Shown: one piece after another, positions 25,985 through 34,110 of the stretch
Position numbering within the stretch: position 1 is the first letter of the stretch
Layout of the letters: each line of letters starts with the position of its first letter
Assembly: GCA_900468065.1 (NCBI GenBank)
Contig: UBTA01000082.1
Coordinates: forward strand, 1 to 64,000
Source of the DNA: Hyphomicrobiales bacterium
Lineage (GTDB): Bacteria > Pseudomonadota > Alphaproteobacteria > Rhizobiales > Rhizobiaceae
DNA: 64,000 bases
Direction: 5' to 3'
The notes under the pieces: generated by a model
What the model was told of the DNA's origin: nothing
The model's database searches: none
Seen by the model: the letters and a program-made list of their open reading frames with translations, nothing else
Program-made: the position numbers and the translations under genes

Positions 25985-26788
25985 ATGGCCGCCGTCAAAC
26001 CATACTGGAAGGGCTATCTGAAGCTCTCGCTGGTCACCTGCCCTGTTGCCCTATCGCCGGCAACAAGCGACACCGAAAAGGTGCGCTTTCACACGATGAA
26101 CCGGGCAACCGGCAATCGCGTCGCATCTCGATATGTCGATAGCCTCACCGGCAAGGAAGTTGATCCGGATGATCAGGTGAAGGGATACGAGCGCGGTGAA
26201 GGCGACTACATCATTCTTGAGGAGGAGGAGTTGGACGCGGTGGCGCTCGACAGCGTCCGGACGATTGAGATTGAGCTGTTCACGCCGCGCGACTCCATCG
26301 AATGGATTTGGCTGGAGAAGCCGCATTACCTTGTTCCGAACGACAAGGTCGGCGAAGACGCTTTCGCCGTTATACGAGACGCCATGCGCTCGGAGAACGT
26401 GGTCGGCATTTCCCGCTTGGTGTTCGGCCAGCGAGAGCGCGCGGTAATGCTGGAACCCCGCGACGAGGGCATCGTCCTATGGACGTTGCGTTACGGCGAC
26501 GAGGTGAGGCCGCAAGAAGACTATTTCTCGAGCATCAAGGCGAAGCCGGAGGGCGGCCTTGCTCCGTTGATGCAACAGCTGATCAAGCAGCAGACGAAGA
26601 CATGGTCTCCGATCACCGATCCGATTCAGGATCGATATCTCGAACTCATCGCCGCGAAAAAGAAGGCAATGAAGAAGTCCGCAAAGTCGATGGCCAAGGC
26701 CACCCAAGTTGGAGGCAAGGACAACGTCGTCGACCTCATGGCAGCGTTGAAGAAGAGCCTGGAAGGAAAGAGCCAGAGCAACCGTTGA
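25985..26788 (+). CDS. ku: Bacterial Ku protein, second copy
   Basis: A 267-residue Ku paralogue of the first copy, with KPYWKGYLKLSLVTCPVAL, VRFHTMNRATGNRVASRYVD, DQVKGYERGEGDYIILEEEE, IWLEKPHYLVPNDKVGEDAF and a lysine-rich tail (AAKKKAMKKSAKSMAKA). Rhizobia often carry several Ku genes, and adjacent pairs such as those on Sinorhizobium meliloti pSymA are thought to act as heterodimers, unlike the usual homodimer. Co-transcription with the first Ku from the stress promoter is very likely. The divergence between the two proteins is consistent with specialised subunits. Confidence 0.95.
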   Translation: MAAVKPYWKGYLKLSLVTCPVALSPATSDTEKVRFHTMNRATGNRVASRYVDSLTGKEVDPDDQVKGYERGEGDYIILEEEELDAVALDSVRTIEIELFTPRDSIEWIWLEKPHYLVPNDKVGEDAFAVIRDAMRSENVVGISRLVFGQRERAVMLEPRDEGIVLWTLRYGDEVRPQEDYFSSIKAKPEGGLAPLMQQLIKQQTKTWSPITDPIQDRYLELIAAKKKAMKKSAKSMAKATQVGGKDNVVDLMAALKKSLEGKSQSNR

Positions 26789-26830
26789 TAAATCGGATTG
26801 TTGCCCGCGGTTCTCCTGTAGGAGGGCATT

Positions 26831-27088
26831 GTGACGATAGAAGCAGCACGGCTTCGAGTAAGCCACCCGGATCGTTACCTCGCCTGCCAAGAGGCAGTTG
26901 AACGCGACTTGCTGGAGATCATCGACAAAGCGAATATGAAAGGCTGGGGTACGATCGAAACAATGGATGCGATCGAGGAAGTCGTGAAACACCTTCGCCT
27001 CGCCTATGCTGAAGATCCCGACCCCGCAGATGAGCCAATCATGGATGCCCGCTTGTTCTTGCACAAACGTCCGACTGACGAGGGATAG
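26831..27088 (+). CDS. Cassette gene A, copy 3
   Basis: An 85-residue relative of the 18566 protein. It begins GTG 26831 (MTIEAARLRVSHPDRYLACQ) after a GGAGG site, keeps the core (KANMKGWGTIETMDAIEEVV, then LRLAYAEDPDPADEP) and then runs into a different C-terminus (LFLHKRPTDEG), which points to a frameshift that removed the usual end. It lies 42 bases after the second Ku and has no GGAAC promoter of its own, so it may ride on the Ku transcript. Gene B after it is broken. Confidence 0.55.
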   Translation: MTIEAARLRVSHPDRYLACQEAVERDLLEIIDKANMKGWGTIETMDAIEEVVKHLRLAYAEDPDPADEPIMDARLFLHKRPTDEG

Positions 27089-27289
27089 AGCCCAGGACCT
27101 CCTACACCTGGACAACCTCCCCGAGCTGCCGGATGTGCTGCGTGTCTTGGACCTCCCGGCATTGATGTTTTCATGTATGCGGATCAGACAATGCCGGACC
27201 GCGGCACCTACACGAATGACGAAGGCAGCATGGACGAATGGTGGCTAACCTGGACGAACGTCTATGGCGAGACCGAGGTCATCGAATGA
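27085..27289 (+). pseudogene. Cassette gene B, copy 3, frameshifted
   Basis: Fragments of the 80-residue protein occur in different frames: a YTWT start-like piece, LPELPDVLRVLDLP, and then in another frame IDVFMYADQTMPDRG and TNDEGSMDEWWLTWTNVYG, with ETEVIE before the stop at 27287. At least one indel separates the halves, so no full protein is made. Confidence 0.7.
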
Positions 27290-27382
27290 TGCTTAGCCCG
27301 TTAATCTTTCGTTAACCGGCTGATGGCAATATTAGCACGAGCTTGGAAGCGGAACACCCAAGCGGCTGGACATATACCCCAG

Positions 27383-27412
27383 ACCCTCCTGCAGAAATGC
27401 GGGAGGGTTTTT
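27383..27412 (+). terminator. Intrinsic terminator downstream of the Ku/cassette 3 unit
   Basis: ACCCTCCTGCA at 27383 onward pairs with TGCGGGAGGGT ending at 27408, loop GAAA, followed by TTTTC. Confidence 0.8.
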
Positions 27413-28095
27413 CGGTTCGGCGTGGATGCCGTCGCGGACAGCACTAAGAAACCGGACGAGGCGATCCGAACGTGGTTTTCGGAGGCGGATGCCTTGGTTT
27501 CTTATCTCTGCACATTGATCTATTGTCTCTAATCCAGCGCATGTTTGGCTTACCAGACAGTCGTGATCTGCCGGATCGCGCGTACGGCGTTCCCGACCAT
27601 GTTTGAAACTCCGCCCGGATGTCTCAATCTCTACCCTTCAGAGGACACAGAGCGGAACATACGAAACTTGAGGTAGGAAATGACGACTGGTTCCAATCCA
27701 CGCCCATTTTGTAGGCTCTCTCATTGAGACACGTCGCAGGCATGAGCGGCGAGGTTTCAGAGTTGCCGCGCCAACCGCTTACGACCCTCGACGACTGGAG
27801 CGAAAAACTCCGTACGCGAGATAAAGTGAGCCGCCAGCTCTCGATCGACCAGAGAACTGCTGCTGTCGCCATTCTCTCATCGTTGGTGCCAGGCCCATCT
27901 GGTATTAGCCAGAGTGAGCATCCGAGGCGCCGGACGGTTGAAGCCATCTCTCCATTTCAGGACTGCTGTTCAATGTGCGGTGAGGTCGTTGGGTAGCCCT
28001 CACGGAAGCGCGGACGCAAGTCTAGGGTCTTGCCTTTGGCGAGCGACTGAGCGAATTTTACGACCAGGCATTTCTGTGATTGGCATTCAGATCCT
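27413..28095. other. Gene-free stretch
   Basis: Short frames only; none recognised. No repeat or RNA gene seen. Confidence 0.3.
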
Positions 28096-28401
28096 ATGAG
28101 CAAAACTGTATTTGACACTTTGACAGGCATGTATTTCACGGTCGATGACCCCGATGGAAGCTATGGCACGGGCCAGGTTATTCGCCTCGTTGCGGAGGGG
28201 GTTTACTTTATCCGCTTTGACGGCAACGAGGTGCCGCTACCCATGGAACTAGTGTCAATCGGTGAGATGCTGGAGGCCACCGATGACGAGTACAAACGCT
28301 GGCGTTTTTTTGACACAGTCGAGGAAAGAGACAAATGGATCGAGTGGCTGGATGCTCCGTCCAAGCCTCGCGTCATTTCGCTCGTGAGGCCGACAAAATG
28401 A
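28096..28401 (+). CDS. Hypothetical cytoplasmic protein
   Basis: A 101-residue protein: MSKTVFDTLTGMYFTVDDPD, then GQVIRLVAEGVYFIRFDGNE, a small SH3-like beta pattern, followed by a helical part (EMLEATDDEYKRWRFFDTVE) and IEWLDAPSKPRVISLV. The fold may be a small beta barrel with helical tail. No family is recognised. It stands alone between gene-free stretches. Confidence 0.6.
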   Translation: MSKTVFDTLTGMYFTVDDPDGSYGTGQVIRLVAEGVYFIRFDGNEVPLPMELVSIGEMLEATDDEYKRWRFFDTVEERDKWIEWLDAPSKPRVISLVRPTK

Positions 28402-28795
28402 CGGGTCTCGGGCATTTGGCTCTCCTGAGAGGCTCCTGCCATCAGTAAAGGAGAAGGGGTTGAAAAAAAGGTTCGTTCTCTTGACAGAACGAAAATTCGC
28501 GATCGCTAAACCAAGCATGAACCGTTTACGAACGGACAATGCACGATTGTCGAACTACTACCCCGAGCTAGTCCTTTTGGATTAGGCCCTACACCTGGGG
28601 AACCGAAGGATTTTCCTGCCATTCAGTTGACTTGCCATCCGCAAACGTGAGGTAGACACTGCTTAAATAGCAGCGGTTGCCCGCGGAAGAGAGAGGTTTC
28701 CCGATCGGCACCGATGCCGGTCAAAAACCAACCGACCCAAGGAAAGCCGCCAAACGGAGGCGTTTTCCCGTTGTGTTCTTTCTATGGAGACAGAT
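28402..28795. other. Intergenic stretch upstream of the lipoprotein
   Basis: No gene is seen. GGAAC at 28599-28603 followed sixteen bases later by CATT (28620-28623) is a one-mismatch general-stress site, but it lies 172 bases from the next start codon, so its meaning is doubtful. Confidence 0.3.
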
Positions 28796-28951
28796 ATGAG
28801 GTGCAGATATCTAGTGGCTGCAATAGCGATCTCGGCTTTGGCGTTGTCAGTATCAGCTTGCCAGAGCGGTCCAAGTTACAATAATCGTCCCACTTACGGC
28901 GGCAATGACTATGGCGGCGGTAATAGCGGTGGCGGCAGCTCCGGCTATTGA
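28796..28951 (+). CDS. Glycine-rich small lipoprotein
   Basis: A 51-residue protein with a bacterial lipoprotein signal: MRCRYLVAAIAISALALSVS then a lipobox ending in Ala-Cys (C22 becomes the lipidated N-terminus). The mature part of 30 residues is almost only Gly, Ser, Asn and Tyr (YGGNDYGGGNSGGGSSGY). GGAGA lies six bases before the ATG. It should be anchored in the envelope. Similar short Gly-rich lipoproteins have no known function. Confidence 0.65.
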   Translation: MRCRYLVAAIAISALALSVSACQSGPSYNNRPTYGGNDYGGGNSGGGSSGY

Positions 28952-29283
28952 CGACTTCTGAGCCTAGCTGGCGGCTTGCTCTATTCGGACATTCCCTAAA
29001 CCTTCCTGAGCCATAAAGGTTTTTTTGGCACGTCGCCAGCAGCCGAAACACGACATCTGCCGGTATGTCGCACGCGTGACGATTGTCCTAGCAAGGTCTC
29101 GCACACTCCTTGGCGGGAGGTTCGAACCCAGGAGACTTCCAAAGAGATCGTTATCACCGCCCTGGCATCGCTCGCTTTTGCGACTTGCGCCATTGCTGCG
29201 GTCCCGTAGATGCCCGCCGAAAGGCAGCCCAGCGTCACCTTATCATTTTTCCCGATGTGAATACGTTTCGGGCCCCTACAATC
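28952..29283. other. Gene-free stretch
   Basis: Nothing recognisable on either strand; it lies at the 3' end of the MFS gene. Confidence 0.3.
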
Positions 29284-30456
29284 TTACGGTCGAATTCGCG
29301 TCCCCAATGTGAAGCACAATGCGCCGAAGGCCGCAGCCGCTGTGAACAGAATGAACATGGCGGGGCCGCCGAAAACGCTGAGTGTTGCGCCGCCTACCGT
29401 CGGACCAAGGAACCCGCCAACAGTCGAGAGCGAATGGGCCCCGAAATAGCTGCCCCGGTTTTGCGCATGCGAAATGCGATCAACCATTGTGTATTCTGAC
29501 GGAACGACGAGGATCTCGCCTGCCGTGAAGATAACCATCGAAACCGCGAACCCTGCCAATCCCGTGGACACCAGGAAACCCACCTGGCCAAAGCCAAGAA
29601 GAACGCAGCCGACCAAAAGCGCGCGCAAAGGGCCAGCGCTTGAGATGAGCCGCCGCGCGATCGGGTTTCCGGTTAGGACAACCACACCATTTATCGACAC
29701 GAGATAGGCGAAAATTCCTACGCCACCCGCTATATGCTGCGAGATGTAGGGAGCCAGCGTGGCGGTCCATTGACCATAAACGGCAATCAGCAACGTGCTA
29801 CCGCCAATGAAGAACGTTAATTGTCGGTCACGCATCGCGACGATAACGCTTCTGATCAAAGAGACTTGCTTCGATGCTTGACTGTCGCCACGTTCACGTG
29901 GCGGCAGCCTCAAAAGCTGCAAGCCGATGGCGAGCGTCGCGTAAAGTGTACCGGCGGCGATGAAAAGGCCGGTGGAGGCAATGCCAGCCAAAATGCCGAT
30001 AAACGGACCGACGGCCCATCCGATATTCGATGCAGTATATCGCCAAGAGAAATACTTAAGTCGATCGGGTTCGGCGCAAATGTCGCTCATCAGCGCGCGC
30101 GAGATCGATCCGTATACCGAGATCGCGACAGAGGCCGCGATTTGCGCGAGGCAGAACGCAAACACCGTTTCGGCCAGCCCCATGCCGATCATGGCGAACG
30201 CCATCAAAACCAAGGTTAGCGTGAGTACAGGCCTGCGTCCAACTCTGTCCGAGATCGATCCTGCGAAAGGCGCTGCCACAGCTCCCGTCAAAGGACCGAG
30301 GCCCAACAAGAACCCGATCGGGGCTGGGCCGAGGCCGAAGGTCTGCTGTAGTTTTATTGCGAGAAAGGACAAGGTCATCGCTCGGGCGATCGTTACGAGG
30401 CCCGCCCCGACAACGAGAAACAAGGCGGCCTGCGGGTTTGTTTGCTCTTCGCCCAT
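29284..30456 (-). CDS. MFS transporter
   Basis: A 390-residue major facilitator with about twelve membrane helices. The motif A loop between helices 2 and 3 is GSISDRVGRRPVL (residues 66-78), the form found in drug and metabolite exporters. The ATG at 30456 follows a GGTGGGGG site; a longer frame from 30561 adds a polar leader and is not preferred. It diverges from a two-gene unit of a methyltransferase-fold protein and an unknown protein, so export of a product of that unit, or self-protection, is a plausible role. The substrate is unknown. Confidence 0.85.
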   Translation of the reverse strand: MGEEQTNPQAALFLVVGAGLVTIARAMTLSFLAIKLQQTFGLGPAPIGFLLGLGPLTGAVAAPFAGSISDRVGRRPVLTLTLVLMAFAMIGMGLAETVFAFCLAQIAASVAISVYGSISRALMSDICAEPDRLKYFSWRYTASNIGWAVGPFIGILAGIASTGLFIAAGTLYATLAIGLQLLRLPPRERGDSQASKQVSLIRSVIVAMRDRQLTFFIGGSTLLIAVYGQWTATLAPYISQHIAGGVGIFAYLVSINGVVVLTGNPIARRLISSAGPLRALLVGCVLLGFGQVGFLVSTGLAGFAVSMVIFTAGEILVVPSEYTMVDRISHAQNRGSYFGAHSLSTVGGFLGPTVGGATLSVFGGPAMFILFTAAAAFGALCFTLGTRIRP

Positions 30457-30889
30457 CTCGCCCCCACCTTCTTCAGTGTCAGGGCGCCCCAACTGAGAGG
30501 ATCCACATGCCTTTTGGCTAGCACCTGAACCGTGTCGGCCAGGTATGCATTTTTGCGGCATCGACGATCCTTCGGAACAGAAAACACCTGCACACGACTA
30601 TGTCTGCCGCTGGCAAGGCGGGGGCTCGGCGCCTCCACCAGTGACAACACAGTTATTGAGGCAAACCGCCTCGAGTTGTTCAGTAGCTGGAGTGCGGTCG
30701 CACTTCAGGCCGCGCTTTACCCTATCTGGTACGTCGTTCCTCGGACGGGTCAAGCTGCCAAAATCGTTAGATTGTCGGAACACCAGACTGCGTCCATCTT
30801 ACGAACGGCAGGTGCGTGCGGAATCTCCAACAGCATCCAGATAGTCGTTGGATGAACCGTGCCAACCGCCGATTTTGGAGGACGCTATT

Positions 30890-31960
30890 ATGGTTGACCC
30901 ACAAATAATCGAACGCTGGCGTAACGCCCCGCGGCTAACAACTTTCTCCACTTTCTTCGAAAGAACTGCGAGCGGACAGGGAGGGGCACCGGACCTCGCG
31001 CGGCCTGAACCAGATCTTAGTCTCCTTGATTTCGATCTCGACTGTGCTGTCTATGGTGACACGCACACACGCCTCTTCGGGAACTTCGACAGCCACTATC
31101 ATGCGAGCATTCCTTATAGGCTTGAAGAGACTTGCCGTCTCGGCGCCACCATTTTCAACTTCTCGCTACAAGCCTGGGCCCGAACCGGCTTCCCGGCAAC
31201 GGTCTATACCCTTGGCGCTGGGACGGGCTGCCTCGCACGCTCGGTCGCGGCTCTTGGCGACGGACGGATCAAGACTCTCGCCTGCAGTCCGACACCCGCC
31301 AATCGTGAGGCCTTTTTCGCCAAACGGGGAAGCGAACACGCCCATTTTTTTCTTGGGCCGTTCTTCGAATTGGACAGCAATCGCTACGCAACGGATACGG
31401 ATCTTTTGCCTTTCCGCGATGGATTCGACGTCCTGGTCGAAGACACGACGTTTCAGATGTACGATCGGGATAGAGCGCAGCAACTGGCGTTCATCGCGCC
31501 CCGCATTCGACACGGCGGTATCCTCGTGCAGGTCCAAAAACTCACGAATGACGACCAGGACGCCTATGAGGAGCGCGAGCGCCAGAAGGATGAACTGTTC
31601 AAGAGCCGGTACTTCACCACGGGCCAGATCTCCGAGAAGAAGGCTGAGATCCTCAGCACGATGACAAATTGCCAAGTCGATCTGAAAACCACAGTGTCCG
31701 CTCTCAGGTTGTTTTTCCGCTATTGCGCGCTGACCTGGAACAGCGGCAATTTCTACACGATCGTCTCATCGAATTCCCGCGCGTCAATCCTGGAGTTCGT
31801 ATCGCTGATGGTGAAGCCGGCGATCCCGCCCGCCTATTGCTACGAGAAGCTCCCGACTGCGCTTATCGATACGGAATCGGACCCCGTCGCCGCTGCTCTC
31901 TCGTGGCGCAAGGCCAATACGATGTTGGCGGTCGCTGCGAAACGACCTGCGGCGTCATGA
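30890..31960 (+). CDS. SAM-binding (methyltransferase-fold) protein
   Basis: A 356-residue protein starting at ATG 30890 after a GGAGG site. A Rossmann motif I is clear (VYTLGAGTGCLARSVA, GAGTG at 109-113). An acidic strand-4 segment (FDVLVEDTTFQMYDRD) and a strand-5 segment (RIRHGGILVQVQKL) follow. The long N-terminal part and a C-terminal domain (SALRLFFRYCALTWNSGNFY) are not of a standard methyltransferase. Such proteins may methylate, or use SAM in another way (aminocarboxypropyl transfer or cyclisation). One base separates its stop from the next gene, so the two are coupled. Substrate unknown. Confidence 0.7.
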   Translation: MVDPQIIERWRNAPRLTTFSTFFERTASGQGGAPDLARPEPDLSLLDFDLDCAVYGDTHTRLFGNFDSHYHASIPYRLEETCRLGATIFNFSLQAWARTGFPATVYTLGAGTGCLARSVAALGDGRIKTLACSPTPANREAFFAKRGSEHAHFFLGPFFELDSNRYATDTDLLPFRDGFDVLVEDTTFQMYDRDRAQQLAFIAPRIRHGGILVQVQKLTNDDQDAYEERERQKDELFKSRYFTTGQISEKKAEILSTMTNCQVDLKTTVSALRLFFRYCALTWNSGNFYTIVSSNSRASILEFVSLMVKPAIPPAYCYEKLPTALIDTESDPVAAALSWRKANTMLAVAAKRPAAS

Positions 31961-31961
31961 G

Positions 31962-33380
31962 ATGAACACGGGGCAATCAGCGGAATCAGGCGAGCACGGT
32001 AGCGCGACCGATGTGCGACGTTCATTATCCTACCTGATGCCACATCTTGCCCCCTACTGGGGGCGGCCGCTGCGCGCATATGCGTCGACTGTCTATGAAG
32101 TCAAGCATCGTCAATCCGATAGCGCTACACGCGACAATGCAATGGATCTCCTGCGCAATTGCGTCGAAAGAGCAGCGCGCGGTTGCGGCTATAACGATGA
32201 GGAGGCTCGAAGCGCCAGTCTCGAGCTATTCGCGTCGCCGGTACTGCAGACCGGCCCGCATTGCCTGCTAGTGCTCGAACCCGACGCATTTTACACGCAT
32301 TTGTTCAGCCTGCTCGGTTTGATGGCCCATGGCCGACAATGGCATATCACCTACTTTGTCTCGACGTCGGCGTTCAAGGAGAAGGCAAAAAAGGGGCCGG
32401 GCTGGTTTCAGCTTGAAGGTGAGCCGCTCAACCTCTTCGGCCTTCCGAGAAGCCGAATGGACGGCAGCAGCATTGGTTGCTCGAACGGCCCCTACCGTTT
32501 CGCGCTTTCGAACTCCACAGGCGAGGTTGCACCCAACGCCTCGGCTGTTCGACTACTTGAAGAATTGCCGTCCGCTGCATTTCCTTCGGCAGCCGAAGCG
32601 ATCAGGACGGCCAATCACACTCTTTGGCACCGCAAGTTCCCCGCGTCGGTAAAGCTGCTTCAACTCGATGATTTCGACGTTGCTGACCTGATTGCGGACC
32701 ATTTGAGTGATGAGGGATCATGGATGTCGGCGCATCTAATAGGCGACGGCGCAATGGCGGGATCTATATTGAATGAGATCGACCGCCTGAACGCTGGCGC
32801 CTGGGGTGGCTGGGTCCGCCGAACAACCGACTTTTTCTGGCGCCGCGAAAAGAACAGAGTGGTCCCGTTGCGCCTGCAAGCTGGCACGCTGCGAACGGAT
32901 CGGTCCTCAGCAAGCTTCGAAGTTGCATTCAGGCCCGGCAGTCTTGCAACGGCTCTTCGCCAGCGCGCGATCCTACCCAGCTTGTTCACGGCGTTTTTGG
33001 CAACCTCGATCCTACCGGGCGTGAGGGTGCTCGGCGGATGCCGCCAAACGGTCTATTTTCCACTGATGCGGTATCTGGCGTCGGTAGGCGTTGAACGATC
33101 AGGCGATCTCAGTCTCCTGAAAGCACTCAAAGAAGACGATCGACCCGGACTATGGGGTCATCGCGTCCTGAGGCCATCCGGCGGCTATCCGTTTCAGGAG
33201 ATCGAGCGTGCTCGTGGGGTGTTGCCCCTTTTAGCAGGTTACGCGGAGATTCCGTTGGTACATGCCAGTGGCGATCTTGCCAGCTTTACGACGGATCCGA
33301 TCTGGGCGAAGTTGTCAGGACACATCGCCGCCGGTGCGATCACTCGCGCGTCCGATGAGTGGCGGTGGTCCGGCGCCTGA
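31962..33380 (+). CDS. Large protein of unknown function, coupled to the SAM-fold gene
   Basis: A 472-residue cytoplasmic protein without a domain I recognise. Segments with protein-like conservation potential include SLSYLMPHLAPYWGRPLRAY, CLLVLEPDAFYTHLFSLLGL, GRQWHITYFVSTSAFKEKAK, RLLEELPSAAFPSAAEA and VRVLGGCRQTVYFPLMRYLA. The central part alternates beta strands and helices. No signal peptide or membrane helix is apparent. It starts at ATG 31962, one base after the preceding stop, and with the divergent MFS gene it makes a compact three-gene locus that looks like biosynthesis plus export. The function is not known. Confidence 0.65.
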   Translation: MNTGQSAESGEHGSATDVRRSLSYLMPHLAPYWGRPLRAYASTVYEVKHRQSDSATRDNAMDLLRNCVERAARGCGYNDEEARSASLELFASPVLQTGPHCLLVLEPDAFYTHLFSLLGLMAHGRQWHITYFVSTSAFKEKAKKGPGWFQLEGEPLNLFGLPRSRMDGSSIGCSNGPYRFALSNSTGEVAPNASAVRLLEELPSAAFPSAAEAIRTANHTLWHRKFPASVKLLQLDDFDVADLIADHLSDEGSWMSAHLIGDGAMAGSILNEIDRLNAGAWGGWVRRTTDFFWRREKNRVVPLRLQAGTLRTDRSSASFEVAFRPGSLATALRQRAILPSLFTAFLATSILPGVRVLGGCRQTVYFPLMRYLASVGVERSGDLSLLKALKEDDRPGLWGHRVLRPSGGYPFQEIERARGVLPLLAGYAEIPLVHASGDLASFTTDPIWAKLSGHIAAGAITRASDEWRWSGA

Positions 33381-33539
33381 ACTGGGAGGGACGTGTCCAA
33401 CGCCTCTCGTTGCACTTCTCAACATGTTAAGCCGTCATCGGTCCGGTTAACTGTCGCCAAATTTCGAGAAGAGCTGGCGGTGAGACGCTAGCTTAAGACT
33501 GGCTTGCGGCACTGCCCGAGACCAAAAGTCGTCGATCCT

Positions 33540-33809
33540 TTATTTCGAGTCCCTGAAGCGAACTCCCACCCCACCGCCATTCTCAGGAATGAACAATATT
33601 CCGGCGTTTTCCAAGGCCACTTGGATCGCCTTTAAATTCGCAGTCGTTAATGTGGTGTGCCCTTCTTCTACCTCTGCCCGACTTATGGTGGCGACTCCGA
33701 GCCCTGCTTCTCGGGCGAGGTCCTTCGCACTCCAGCGAACCAAAGCACGTGCGGCCCGGATCTGGGCACCGGTGATTTCTTTGTTATCATGTGATTTCAA
33801 TTTGATCAT
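33540..33809 (-). CDS. XRE-family helix-turn-helix regulator, small
   Basis: An 89-residue protein with one Cro/C1-type helix-turn-helix (ITGAQIRAARALVRWSAKDL, then AREAGLGVATISRAEVEEG) and a short C-terminal strand region (AGILFIPENGGGVGVRF). This layout is common for small rhizobial XRE proteins. The start at 33809 is preferred over 33848. It reads toward the end of the unknown 472-residue gene. Its targets cannot be read; it may act on a neighbouring operon. Confidence 0.8.
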   Translation of the reverse strand: MIKLKSHDNKEITGAQIRAARALVRWSAKDLAREAGLGVATISRAEVEEGHTTLTTANLKAIQVALENAGILFIPENGGGVGVRFRDSK

Positions 33810-34110
33810 CTGCAGATTATTTGATAGACGTGATTTGCCTGAATTCATGTTTAGGCGGCCGCACCCAGTGTTCGAGCACTGGATGAGGCCTCACCACAAT
33901 CAAGCTGTTTGGGAGCTCGGATCATGGCTGATTCTGAGAATAGCAGAACTTTGCCTGCAATCATCCATACAAACTTCTCCCGATTTGCGAGTACGGCAGC
34001 CCTGCCTTTTCGAGCGACGAATCTATCGCTTCGCGCCGGCTAATGCTTGCGCGGCGAAAAACTAGTCGCCGCGGCTTCGTCACCAAAAAAATCCAAGAGG
34101 GAACATCGTA

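Noticed and set aside
26302-26901. A 199-codon frame across the end of the second Ku gene
   Set aside because: It is a frame shadow of Ku: arginine-rich, no motif, and it runs through the start of cassette copy 3.
28599-28623. GGAAC-N16-CATT as promoter of the small lipoprotein
   Set aside because: One mismatch in the -10 and 172 bases from the start codon, unlike the 20-62 base leaders of the convincing sites.
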